The notes beneath the pieces are model-generated. The model saw nothing but the letters and a program-made list of their open reading frames with translations, was not told the origin of the DNA and did not search any database. Positions 8,736 through 18,600 of a stretch of 64,000 nucleotides of DNA are shown one piece after another. The stretch covers positions 1,162,001-1,226,000 of the forward strand of contig NC_014614.1 in assembly GCF_000196455.1 (NCBI RefSeq). The letters are read 5' to 3'. The translations under genes and the position numbers were made by a program. Each line of letters begins with the position of its first letter. The first letter of the stretch is position 1. The stretch comes from Acetoanaerobium sticklandii (lineage in GTDB: Bacteria > Bacillota > Clostridia > Peptostreptococcales > Filifactoraceae).

Positions 8736-9545
8736 TTAATCTCTTCCAAATAAATCTCCTATACCTATATTTCCAAGTAAACTGCCTTCGTCTTTAGATT
8801 TTCCGCCGCCCATGCCACCACTAGCAGCATACATTCTATTAGCAAGTCTACTAAATGGTAGGGACTGAAGCCAAACATGACCTGGACCTCTAAGTGTTGC
8901 CAAGAATAATCCCTCGCCGCCAAATAATGCACTCTTAACATTTCCAGCCATCTCAACATCGTAGTTTATAGTATTTGTCATAGCTACTAGGCAACCTGTA
9001 TCAAGCTTTAATACTTCTCCAGGTGCCAATTCTTTTTGTATTATAGTTCCGCCTGCATGCAGGAAGCTAAGACCATCGCCAAGAAGTCTTTGCATTATAA
9101 AGCCTTCACCACCAAATAAGCCTGCGCCAACTTTTTTCTGAAAAGCTATCTCAACTCTTATACCTTTTGCGGCGCACAAAAATGCATCTCTTTGGCATAT
9201 AATCTCTCCAGAGTATTCAGCTAAATCTAAAGGGACGATTCTACCTGGATATGGAGCAGCAAATGCAACAGACTTTCTATCTGGAGCAGTATTTGTAAAG
9301 CTAGTCATAAATAAACTCTCGCCAGTAAGAACCCTTTTACCAGCTCCTAGAACCTTACCCATGAGACCTTTACCTTCATCACTGCCAGAACCATCGCCAA
9401 AAATAGTTTCCATACGAATATTTTGGTCCATATACATCATAGCACCTGCTTCAGCTATGATAGTTTCGTTTTGATCTAGCTGGATTTCTACAAACTGCAT
9501 ATCATCTCCATGAACCTTGAAATCTACCTCATGTGCTCTTTTCAT
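8736..9545 (-). CDS. AIM24/TIGR00266 family protein
   Basis: A 269-residue protein of the AIM24 (TIGR00266) family, recognised from FVEIQLDQNETIIAEAGAMMYM, from the Gly-rich repeated GEGFIMQRL and GEGLFLATL blocks and from the Gly-rich tail ending in LFGRD. These proteins form beta-rich barrels; their molecular role is not established. The ATG at 9545 is preceded by AGGAGG. The branching enzyme gene begins 21 bases downstream on the same strand and YczE 12 bases further on, so the three likely form one operon. Confidence 0.85.
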   Translation of the reverse strand: MKRAHEVDFKVHGDDMQFVEIQLDQNETIIAEAGAMMYMDQNIRMETIFGDGSGSDEGKGLMGKVLGAGKRVLTGESLFMTSFTNTAPDRKSVAFAAPYPGRIVPLDLAEYSGEIICQRDAFLCAAKGIRVEIAFQKKVGAGLFGGEGFIMQRLLGDGLSFLHAGGTIIQKELAPGEVLKLDTGCLVAMTNTINYDVEMAGNVKSALFGGEGLFLATLRGPGHVWLQSLPFSRLANRMYAASGGMGGGKSKDEGSLLGNIGIGDLFGRD

Positions 9546-9917
9546 AAAATCATACCTCCTCATATGTGATATATGTATATTGATTCTAATAATATACCCA
9601 AGATAATCAAACCTCAACATACATCCAGTAAAAAACTAGTAAAAATATATAGAGGGAAATATAAAAATTGATATAAGTAAATAATATGAATAAATATTGA
9701 CATAGGACCAGGTTCAACCCTAATTCCATTTAAACAATGCTATAAAATTTATAACCATACTGAAATGGAGCATACACAATGAGAGTTTTAAGCATAGATA
9801 TGATTAAGAAAGATTTAGAAAGTAAGAAGATATGATTTTAACGAGTTTATATCTAAAGATAAGTAAAGCCAATCTTAAATTATTAATCTCAATTACTATT
9901 CCAATTAACCTATTAAA

Positions 9918-9926
9918 TGCTATAAT
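9918..9926 (+). promoter_or_regulatory. Extended -10 promoter for fic and the BREX operon
   Basis: TGC followed by a perfect TATAAT (9921-9926) makes an extended -10 box; the -35 region is weak. It would start transcription near 9933, just before the direct repeat at 9938, and read into fic 70 bases downstream. Confidence 0.5.
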
Positions 9927-9937
9927 AAAATAGGATA

Positions 9938-9959
9938 AATCTAATAATTTCAATAACCT
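9938..9959 (+). repeat. Direct repeat copy 1, upstream of fic
   Basis: A 22-base segment identical to 10705-10726. Similarity continues for about 10 more bases with three mismatches. It lies in the probable 5' untranslated region of fic, 36 bases before the start codon. Confidence 0.85.
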
Positions 9960-9995
9960 TGCATTACTTTATATATGAATTTGTAGGAGAAAACT

Positions 9996-10706
9996 ATGAT
10001 GTATTTACCAAGAGAGTATATTGATGATTTACTAGTAAGAATAGCATATCACTCCTCAGCCATTGAAGGTAATACTATATCTCTAGCAGATACAGTAACC
10101 ATACTTCTTCATGAAACTATACCAGGAAAAGTAAGCAAAAGAGAATTTTATGAGATAGAAAACCATAAGCAAGCTCTTGAATATGTTATTGATCAGCTCG
10201 AAAACAACGAATCTTTATCATTAAATATTGTTAGAGGGATTCATACACAGCTTATGGACCACCTTAATTTTGATAGAGGAATGTGGAAAACACACGATAA
10301 TGCAATAGTAGGGGCTGATTTTAATACTGCATCTGCTCATGATGTGCCATATCTAATGAAACAATGGATAGATAATTTAAACTATAGGCTACATCAATCC
10401 AAAACTGATGAAGAAAAAATCAAACATATTCTAGAAATGCATATAGATTTTGAAAGAATCCATCCATTTAGTGATGGTAATGGAAGAACTGGAAGACTTT
10501 TGATTATCTACTCTTTATTAGAACACGATATTTCTCCTATGATAATACCTGTAGAATTAAAGTCAGATTACATCAGATTCCTTGCTAATAAAGATTCTGA
10601 GGGACTATATAATCTGCTCTCACCTATTATTCTAGAGGAAAGTAAACGCAGAAATGCTTTTGAAAACAAAGAAAAAACTAGTATATGTAGTGATGATATA
10701 GAGTAA
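9996..10706 (+). CDS. Fic-domain protein (AMPylase-type toxin or regulator)
   Basis: A 236-residue Fic protein, probably transferring AMP (or a related group) from a nucleotide to target side chains. The core HPFSDGNGRTGR starts at His156 and matches HxFx(D/E)GNGRxxR completely. Near the N-terminus Ser20-x-x-x-Glu24-Gly25 (SSAIEGN) fits the (S/T)xxxE(G/N) inhibitory helix, so the enzyme is probably autoinhibited by its own N-terminal helix. The start has GGAG six bases upstream. It lies directly ahead of brxA, flanked by two copies of a 22-base repeat, suggesting it was inserted into the BREX leader and is co-expressed with it. Confidence 0.92.
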   Translation: MMYLPREYIDDLLVRIAYHSSAIEGNTISLADTVTILLHETIPGKVSKREFYEIENHKQALEYVIDQLENNESLSLNIVRGIHTQLMDHLNFDRGMWKTHDNAIVGADFNTASAHDVPYLMKQWIDNLNYRLHQSKTDEEKIKHILEMHIDFERIHPFSDGNGRTGRLLIIYSLLEHDISPMIIPVELKSDYIRFLANKDSEGLYNLLSPIILEESKRRNAFENKEKTSICSDDIE

Positions 10707-10726
10707 TCTAATAATTTCAATAACCT
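10705..10726 (+). repeat. Direct repeat copy 2, upstream of brxA
   Basis: An exact 22-base copy of 9938-9959, starting at the fic stop codon and ending 27 bases before the brxA start. The two copies bracket fic, so each of fic and brxA has the same leader sequence. Confidence 0.85.
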
Positions 10727-10753
10727 AGCACCACTTAAGAGAGGAAACATAAT

Positions 10754-11350
10754 ATGGAAAAATACAGCTCAGGATTAGTTGCTGAGTCGTTTTGGTTTAC
10801 CGAGCTAAAGCAAATCATCAAGCTCAGATACAATAATGTCTCATGGGATGAGATTAAAAAACTTTGCGTAGAGGAAAACCTACTAGGCATAGCAAAACAG
10901 AGCAGATCGATTAGAATATATGGCTACCTAAAAGGTAGGGTAGACTGCATAGACAAAGAGCTTATGGAGATTTTTTTGAGCTCGGATTTAGAAACACAAA
11001 AACTAATAAACATCATCTCAGTAGCTAGAAAAAACAAACTATTTCTAGAATTTCTCTATGAAGTATATAGAGAAAAAGCCATCATAGGGCATAGTGAGCT
11101 GACACCTAGTGATATCAATATATTTTTCAAGGACAAACAGCTCCAAGACTCCAATATAGCTACCTGGACAGATGTGACATTTCGCAGATTAAGAAGTACA
11201 TATATGAACTTTCTAACAGATGCAGGCATGGTGAGACTTCATAATAAAAAGAGACTCATAACCTTGCCCATTTTAGATATAGTATTAGAAAATTACCTTG
11301 TAGCTCATAATGAAATAACTCTACTAAAAGCTCTGACAGGAGGTAGATAG
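10754..11350 (+). CDS. brxA: BREX protein BrxA (DUF1819)
   Basis: A 198-residue protein matching the first gene of type 1 BREX operons (DUF1819, NusB-like inner-membrane-like fold). Characteristic features are an N-terminal ESFWFTELKQI stretch, the middle SVARKNKLFLEFLYEVYREK and a C-terminal WTDVTFRRLRSTYMNFLTDAG. In studied BREX systems BrxA is a DNA-binding component needed for host methylation or defense depending on the system. The ATG has AGAGGA eight bases upstream. The stop is immediately followed by the brxB start, indicating translational coupling. Confidence 0.93.
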   Translation: MEKYSSGLVAESFWFTELKQIIKLRYNNVSWDEIKKLCVEENLLGIAKQSRSIRIYGYLKGRVDCIDKELMEIFLSSDLETQKLINIISVARKNKLFLEFLYEVYREKAIIGHSELTPSDINIFFKDKQLQDSNIATWTDVTFRRLRSTYMNFLTDAGMVRLHNKKRLITLPILDIVLENYLVAHNEITLLKALTGGR

Positions 11351-11932
11351 ATGCAGAATTTAGAGAACAGACTCAACCAGCTAGAGGATAAAATAAAAGA
11401 AGATAGCTTTAGAAAGAACAAAGGACTAGGAAATGAAGTAGGCTACTATGTATTTGACTATAGTGCTGAGCATGAGCTTCAAGTTCGAAATAGAATCTCA
11501 TATCTAAAATCCAAATACAGCCAAAATAGTGAGCTAAATATCGTAGTATACGACCTATATGACATCATCATAGACATACTAGAAAAAGAAGGCTTCTTAG
11601 ATATATGCATGGAGTTTGAAAAGACCAAAGGCTTTACAGAAATCACAAAAGCAGTAAATGAAATGCTAAGAATGGAAGAGGACAATCAAAGTAATGAAAT
11701 CATAGCCCACATCAAAAACAATACTAAAAGTGGCTCTATCATCTTCCTAACTGGCATAGGCAAGTGCTTTCCTATACTTAGGTCACACAAAATACTCAAT
11801 AACCTGCACCAATATATAGATGATGTACCAGTAGTACTATTTTTTCCAGGGAAATACGATGGGCAATCACTGATGCTATTCGATGAGATAAAGGATGATA
11901 ACTACTACCGAGCTTTCAAGCTAGTAGACTAG
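11351..11932 (+). CDS. brxB: BREX protein BrxB (DUF1788)
   Basis: A 193-residue DUF1788 protein. The GNEVGYYVFDYSAEHEL segment, the long helical middle and the C-terminal SIIFLTGIGKCFPILRSHKILNNL with VPVVLFFPG are typical of the family. BrxB is required for BREX activity and associates with the BrxC/PglX/PglZ complex in studied systems; its biochemical role is not known. The ATG follows the brxA stop with no gap, and AGGAGG lies inside the end of brxA. Confidence 0.93.
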   Translation: MQNLENRLNQLEDKIKEDSFRKNKGLGNEVGYYVFDYSAEHELQVRNRISYLKSKYSQNSELNIVVYDLYDIIIDILEKEGFLDICMEFEKTKGFTEITKAVNEMLRMEEDNQSNEIIAHIKNNTKSGSIIFLTGIGKCFPILRSHKILNNLHQYIDDVPVVLFFPGKYDGQSLMLFDEIKDDNYYRAFKLVD

Positions 11933-11971
11933 ATGCGAGATATTTCAAAACAAATATAAGGGGATATTGCT

Positions 11972-14900
11972 ATGTATATTAAAAATATGTTTGCAAAGGA
12001 TATAGATAGAGATATAAAAGGTGTAATCAAAGTAGGACAAAAAGATGATGAAAATATAAAGCAAGAGCTAGAAGAATATGTCGTAACCAAGGAACTGCAA
12101 AAACATTTTGCAGATTTTTTTGCGAGCTATACTAAATCCATCTCAGGACAAACAGACAAGATGGGGGTATGGATATCGGGCTTCTTTGGAAGTGGTAAGT
12201 CCCACTTTCTAAAAATCCTTTCCTACCTACTAGAAAACAAAGTAGTGGATAATAAACCTGCACTAGACTATTTCCTAGATGACAATAAAATAGTAGATGA
12301 ATTTGTAATAGCAAATATGAAAAAAGCGGCGAATATTTCTACTGATGTCATACTTTTTAACATAGATTCCAAAAGTGGCATGGCAGACAGCCAAAACAAC
12401 AAAGAAGCTATACTTTCAGTCTTTCTAAAAGTATTCAACCAAAAACTAGGCTACTATGGAGCTAATCCTTTTCTAGCAGATTTAGAAAGACATCTTTCAG
12501 ATGAAGGAAAATACGAGGAATTCAAGCAAGCCTTTGCAAAAATAAGAGGAAAAGAATGGATAGATACTAGGCATATGTTTAGATTCATCCAGGACTCTGT
12601 ATGCCAGGCTCTAGTTGACATAGGATACATGAGTATGGATGCTGCAAAAAACTGGTGTGATACATCCACAGGAGTATATAACATAGATGTGACTACCTTT
12701 GCCTCCATGGTCAATTCCTACATAGAGAAAAAAGGAGCTAACCATCATGTAATATTTCTAGTAGATGAAATCGGTCAGTACATCGGTGATGATTCCAAGC
12801 TCATGCTCAACCTTCAGACAGTAACAGAAGACCTCAGCACCCATTGTCATGGCAAAGCTTGGGTAGTAGTTACTAGTCAGCAAGACATAGATAGCATAAC
12901 TAAAACAAAAGGCAATGACTTTTCAAAAATCCAAGGTAGATTTGACACTAGGCTATCTCTATCATCTGCCAATGTAGATGAAGTAATCAGAAAGAGAATC
13001 CTAGAAAAAACAGAAACAGCAAATGATACCCTAGGACTGCTATATGATGAGAAAGAAACCATAATCAAAAACCTCATAATATTTAACGATGGTATAGAAA
13101 AAAAGCTCTACTCAAATCGTTACAACTTTGCAGAAGTCTATCCATTTGTGCCATATCAGTTCGACCTGCTAGGCAGTGTGCTTACATCTATCAGGACTCA
13201 TGGAGCAAGTGGAAAGCATCTAGCAGAAGGTGAACGCTCTATGCTAGCACTGTTCAAAGAATCAGCAGTAAAACTCATGGACAAATCAGAAGGAGCTATA
13301 GTTCCATTTAATATGTTCTATGATGCACTAGAGCAGTTCCTAGACCACAGCCACAAAGGCGTAATAATAAGAGCCTACAACAATGAACTCATAAATCCAG
13401 ACAAATCAGAGGATTGCTTTGATGTAGATGTACTCAAGACCCTCTTTATGATCAAATATGTCAAAGAAGTAGTGGCAAACCTAGAGAACATAACTAGCCT
13501 CATGGTATCTCATATAGATGATGACAGAATAGAGCTAAAAACAAAAGTAGAAGAAGCCCTTAAAAAACTAGTGCGTCAGACCCTAGTACAAAAAACAGGG
13601 GACATCTATGTATTTCTAACAGATGAAGAGCAAGAGATAAACAGAGAAATAGATAGTCAGGCAGTAGAGATATCAGAAGTCATAGGCAAGGTATCAGAGA
13701 TGATATTTGACGGAATCTATGACGAGAAAAAATATAAATATCCAGCCTTTGGTGGTAGATATACCTTTGGATTCAACCAGCTAGTAGATGATAGACCATA
13801 CAAAGCAAACCAAAACAACGATATCTCACTTAGAATCCTAACACCAAACTACGAAAACGGCACAGATGAAACAACTATGAGAATGCAAAGTGGACAGTCA
13901 AAAAGCGTACTAGTGGTACTGCCAGATGACAAAGCCTTCCTAGATGAAATCAGAAATGCCCTCAAAATAGAAAAATACCTAAGACTAAGTAATAGCAATA
14001 CAGTCACAAAATACGAGCAAATAAAAGATGCAAAGCGTTCGGAGATGAGAGAAAGAAGCAACAATGCCAGAATATTCCTAGAGCAATCCCTAAAAAATGC
14101 AAGCATCTATGCAAATGGTGACAAAATCCAGTCATCAGCAAAAGAAATCTCGTCAAAAATAAATGAGGCTCTGGGCAAACTAGTAGCAACAACCTACCAC
14201 AAAATAACATATATAAATAAGGCAATGGGAGAAGCAGACATAAAAGCAGTCCTAAAAGGAAGCTCTAGCAGTCAGATATCCCTAGATGAGACATCCTCAG
14301 TTCCTAACCACCTAGCACTAGCTGATGTACTAGACTTTATCAGTCTAAACTCACAGCGACATGCCAAAACCTCAATGAAAACCATAATGGATAGATTTAC
14401 AAAAGCTCCATATGGCTTCATAGAGTACGATGTGCAGTGGATAGTGGCAAAACTATTCAAAGACGGAGATATAGCTTTTTATGTAAACAATGATGTAGTA
14501 AGCCTCATCACAAAATCAGAAGATGAAATCTACAAATACATCACAAGAAAAGAATACCTAGAAAAGCTACTTACAGAAAAAAGAGAAAAAGCAAACGACA
14601 AGCAAAAGAAAATAGTAAGAGAAGTGATGAAGGAACTATTTAATGCTATGCCACCTAGTGATGAAGATGACACTATGCTAGCTAGCTTTCATCAGTTCGC
14701 AGGCAAACTAAAATCAGAGCTAGAAAAACTAGAAATCCACTATGCATCTAGCCCGCTTCATAAATACCCAGGACAAACCATAGTAAAAGAAGGTAAAAAT
14801 CAGCTCATAAACATACTATCAATCAAAGCTACACCAGAGTTTTTCAAAACCATAGAAAAATCCCAAGATGACCTACTAGACATGGCAGAAGACTATGAAC

Positions 14901-15610
14901 CAGTCAAAGCCTTCTTTGGCTCAGAGCAAAAAACAATCTGGGACAAAACCATAGACAAACTAAAAATCTACCAAGAAAGTAAGACCTTCATAGCAAAAAA
15001 AGAAATAGAAGAAATAGTAGCAGACATACAGACCATCATAGATAAACCAAAACCCTACCAAGACATCAAGAAGCTCCCAGAACTACTACAGAGCTATCTA
15101 GATATGTACGGAGACTTGCTAGAGGAAATGGAAGGCCCAGTATATACAGTAATATCAGAGTGCAAAGCTAGAGTACTAGAAGAACTAAAAGATGAAGAGC
15201 TAAACCAAAAATTCCTAGCGAAAATAAACGCAAAATTCTCAGCACTAGAAGAAAAAACCAAAACCTGTAACAATGTAGCCACTCTACAAAATATAAAAAT
15301 AGAAGCAGATACACTAAAAGTAAGACTTCTAGAAGAGATAAGAGAAGAATATCAGAAAATACTAGCAAAACGATTGAAAGAACAAAATGAAACAGGATTA
15401 GTTGTTGATGCTGGTGGAAATTCAACCCCACCTACCTATGTAGCACCACCAAAAACTAAAAAACATCATATTATCAGTATCAAAGACATCAACTCAGAAA
15501 GTACATGGATACTAGAATCAGAGGCAGACATAGATAAATATATAGACACACTCAGACAGAAACTAAAGCAAAACCTAAAAGAAGACCTAATACTAAACAT
15601 AGAGTTCTAA
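11972..15610 (+). CDS. brxC: BREX ATP-binding protein BrxC/PglY (DUF499-like ATPase)
   Basis: A 1212-residue P-loop ATPase, about the usual size for BrxC. The Walker A motif GFFGSGKSHFLKIL has its Lys at 76, and an acidic VIFLVDEIGQYIG segment near residues 258-270 fits Walker B. The C-terminal half is rich in long charged helices (coiled-coil-like, residues about 860-1150). BrxC is the large ATPase of the BREX complex and is needed for both methylation and phage exclusion in studied type 1 systems. It starts 39 bases after brxB with AAGGGG upstream and is followed 13 bases later by pglX. Confidence 0.95.
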   Translation: MYIKNMFAKDIDRDIKGVIKVGQKDDENIKQELEEYVVTKELQKHFADFFASYTKSISGQTDKMGVWISGFFGSGKSHFLKILSYLLENKVVDNKPALDYFLDDNKIVDEFVIANMKKAANISTDVILFNIDSKSGMADSQNNKEAILSVFLKVFNQKLGYYGANPFLADLERHLSDEGKYEEFKQAFAKIRGKEWIDTRHMFRFIQDSVCQALVDIGYMSMDAAKNWCDTSTGVYNIDVTTFASMVNSYIEKKGANHHVIFLVDEIGQYIGDDSKLMLNLQTVTEDLSTHCHGKAWVVVTSQQDIDSITKTKGNDFSKIQGRFDTRLSLSSANVDEVIRKRILEKTETANDTLGLLYDEKETIIKNLIIFNDGIEKKLYSNRYNFAEVYPFVPYQFDLLGSVLTSIRTHGASGKHLAEGERSMLALFKESAVKLMDKSEGAIVPFNMFYDALEQFLDHSHKGVIIRAYNNELINPDKSEDCFDVDVLKTLFMIKYVKEVVANLENITSLMVSHIDDDRIELKTKVEEALKKLVRQTLVQKTGDIYVFLTDEEQEINREIDSQAVEISEVIGKVSEMIFDGIYDEKKYKYPAFGGRYTFGFNQLVDDRPYKANQNNDISLRILTPNYENGTDETTMRMQSGQSKSVLVVLPDDKAFLDEIRNALKIEKYLRLSNSNTVTKYEQIKDAKRSEMRERSNNARIFLEQSLKNASIYANGDKIQSSAKEISSKINEALGKLVATTYHKITYINKAMGEADIKAVLKGSSSSQISLDETSSVPNHLALADVLDFISLNSQRHAKTSMKTIMDRFTKAPYGFIEYDVQWIVAKLFKDGDIAFYVNNDVVSLITKSEDEIYKYITRKEYLEKLLTEKREKANDKQKKIVREVMKELFNAMPPSDEDDTMLASFHQFAGKLKSELEKLEIHYASSPLHKYPGQTIVKEGKNQLINILSIKATPEFFKTIEKSQDDLLDMAEDYEPVKAFFGSEQKTIWDKTIDKLKIYQESKTFIAKKEIEEIVADIQTIIDKPKPYQDIKKLPELLQSYLDMYGDLLEEMEGPVYTVISECKARVLEELKDEELNQKFLAKINAKFSALEEKTKTCNNVATLQNIKIEADTLKVRLLEEIREEYQKILAKRLKEQNETGLVVDAGGNSTPPTYVAPPKTKKHHIISIKDINSESTWILESEADIDKYIDTLRQKLKQNLKEDLILNIEF

Positions 15611-15623
15611 CAAGGAGGATCTC

Positions 15624-18600
15624 ATGAACAAATCAGCCATAAAGAGCTTTGCAATATGGGCGAGGACTAAACTAATAAATGAAATCACATACAAATCAGG
15701 ACTCATAGGAATAACAGACAAGGGGATATCACATCCCCTTGATTCTTCTACTGACAATATCCAGCATTTTAACATAGGAACAGAAAAACCCTATGAAATA
15801 AAAGATAGAGAAATAAAACAAAGAGATGCCTACATAAAGAGAATAAAAGAAAAAGAAGCTACCTCAGACTACAATACTGCATTTAACTATATCATAGAAG
15901 AAATAGCCTACACTTGGTTTAATAGACTCATAGCTATCAGATTCATGGAAGTAAATGACTATCTCCCATCAAAAACAAGAGTTCTATCAAGTGAAACAAA
16001 AGGAAAAATAGAGCCTGATATGGTTACATCTCCATTTGATACAGATATGGAATTTACATCAGAGGAAAAAGACTACATCATCAGCCTAAAACATGACAAC
16101 AAGCTAGATGAACTATTTAGATTCCTATTTATAAAGCAGTGCAATACCCTAAATGCAGTACTACCAGAGCTGTTCGAAAAAACCTCTGACTACACAGAGC
16201 TACTACTTACCATATCATTTACAGATAGCGATGGCATAGTAAGCCACCTAGTAAACGATATCCCAGAAGAAGACTTCACAGAAGCAGTAGAGATAATAGG
16301 GTGGCTGTATCAGTACTATAACACTGAGCCGAAAGATGAAGTGTTTGCACTACTTAAAAAGAATGTAAAAATCACAAAAGAGCGTATACCAGCAGCTACT
16401 CAGCTATTTACACCAGACTGGATAGTAAGATATATGGTGGAAAACTCCCTAGGAAAATTATGGGTAGAAGGACATCCAAACAATGAATTACAATCAAACT
16501 GGAAATACTACCTAGAAGAAGCAGAGCAAGAAGACCATGTAAAACAAGAGCTAGAAAAAATAAGAGAAGAATACAAAAAACTAAATCCAACAGATATAAA
16601 AGTGATTGATCCCTGTATGGGAAGTGGTCACATACTAGTCTATGCCTTTGATGTACTCATGCAGATATATGAAAGCCAAGGCTACACCCAAAGAGACGCC
16701 GCAAACTCAATCATAGAGCATAACCTCTATGGTTTAGATATAGATGACAGAGCCTATCAACTAGCTTATTTTGCTGTGATGATGAAAGCTAGAAAATACG
16801 ATAGAAGATTCCTAACAAAAGAAATAAAGCCAAAGCTCTATGCAATAAAAGAAAGTAATGAAATAAACAAAAACCATCTGAAATATTTCGGAAATTCACT
16901 AAGCGATATAGAAAAAAACCTAGCAACATCACAGGTAGAATATCTCATAGATACATATATAGATGCCAAAGAATATGGCTCTATTCTTAATGTAGATAAT
17001 TGCAACTGGGAACTACTGTATAGATTTATAGAGGATTTTAATATAGAAGGTCAGATGAGCCTAGACTCAGTAGGAGCAGAAGACACCAAAAAATCACTCC
17101 AAGAACTTATACCTATAGCTCATGCTATGGCACAGAAATATGATGTAGTAATTACAAATCCACTGTATATGGGTGGAAGTGGTATGAATACAAAAGTATC
17201 AAACTATGTAAAAAAACACTACCCAGATAGCAAATCTGATTTATTTGCTGTGTTTATAGAGAAATGCATGAACATGACAAAGAAAAATGCTTTTCAATCT
17301 ATGATAACTCAACATGCATGGATGTTTTTATCAAGCTATGAAAAACTACGTTCAAACATAATTAAAAATGATTTTATATCTATGGCTCATCTAGGAGCTA
17401 GAGCATTTGAAGAAATAGGTGGAGAAGTAGTTCAGACCACATCATTTGTATTAAGAACTTCAGATATTAAAGATTATAAAGCTAACTTTGTAAGACTAGT
17501 AGATTTTAATTCTCAAATTTTAAAACAAGAAGCTTTTCTTGCACATCAGAATATACATACAGCAATCAAAGAAAACTTCTCAAAAATCCCTGGTTCACCG
17601 ATTGCGTATTGGGCAAGCAACAAAATTTTATCGCTATTTAATCAAGTAAAATTAAAAGATGTAGCAACATTTAAAGAGGGAATAACAACTGCAAACAATG
17701 ATTTATTTTTGAGATATTGGTTTGAAGTTTCTGAATTAGAATTTTCAATTTCCACAAAAAATAAAACATTTAAGTGGATACCATATAATAAAGGTGGAAC
17801 ATATCGAAAATGGTATGGAAATAGAGATTATGTTATTAACTGGGAAAATGATGGGATATGTATAAAAGAATATACTGGCTCATCTTTTAGAAATTTCAGA
17901 TTTCAGAGAAAAGAAGGTGGGACATTTTCAGCATTAACATCAGGTGGATTATCAGCAAGATATTCTGAAGAAGGATTTGCTTTTGATAGTAAGGGAACAA
18001 TGTTTTTTTCTGATATAAAATTGAAGAATATATTATGCTATTTGAATTCAAAAATTCTTAATAAACTTTTAAAATTTGTTTGCCCAACATTAGATTATAG
18101 GTTTGGAACAATTGAAAAGCTACCTTTTTTAGACATTAATTATGACATCAATAATTGTGTAAGAATTTCCAAAACCGACTGGGACTCCTTCGAAACCTCA
18201 TGGGATTTTAGAAAGCATCCATTGATAGACGAAGCTCTCCTTATATCCGATATGGATGACTGGGAAGAAATGGATAATAGTTCAGATTTAGAAACGAGTC
18301 CTGAGATTGAGATTTTCTTTGATACTGGAGTAGATATAGTAAGTAGCCGTATAGCAACTTCATATGAAATGTATAGAGATTTTACTGAAAGACAGTTTAA
18401 TAAATTAAAATCAAATGAAGAAGAACTAAATAGAATCTTTATAGATATCTATGGGTTACAGGATGAGCTTACCCCTGATGTAGAGGATAAGGATGTAACT
18501 ATATATCGTATTTTTGATAGTAATGAAGCTATACCAGAAAGTATGAAGTCTAGTAGGTATTCTCTTACAAAGCATGATGTGATAGTTAGCTTTGTTTCTT

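Larger units (their letters stand above)
9546..9995. other. Intergenic region upstream of the defense island
   Basis: A 450-base divergent spacer. It contains a TTGACA hexamer at 9697-9702 followed by a short GGTT-c-AACC dyad, then a ribosome site (TGGAG) and an 18-codon reading frame at 9779-9835 (MRVLSIDMIKKDLESKKI). That frame may be a decayed gene fragment or a leader peptide. Further along are an extended -10 element (9918-9926) and the first copy of a direct repeat (9938-9959). No tRNA-like or insertion-sequence structure is seen. Confidence 0.5.

Noticed and set aside
8765..8959. Open frame inside the AIM24-like gene in another minus-strand frame
   Set aside because: It lies wholly within a well-recognised gene, has no ribosome site and no family sequence.
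9697..9735. A GGTTCAACC-like segment resembling a tRNA T-loop, as a possible attachment site near the BREX island
   Set aside because: No T-stem, anticodon arm or CCA-end pairing can be built around it, and no second copy is found at the other island edge.
11972..15610. Several long minus-strand open frames opposite brxC
   Set aside because: They mirror the codon pattern of brxC, lack ribosome sites and show low-complexity Leu/Ser-rich translations.
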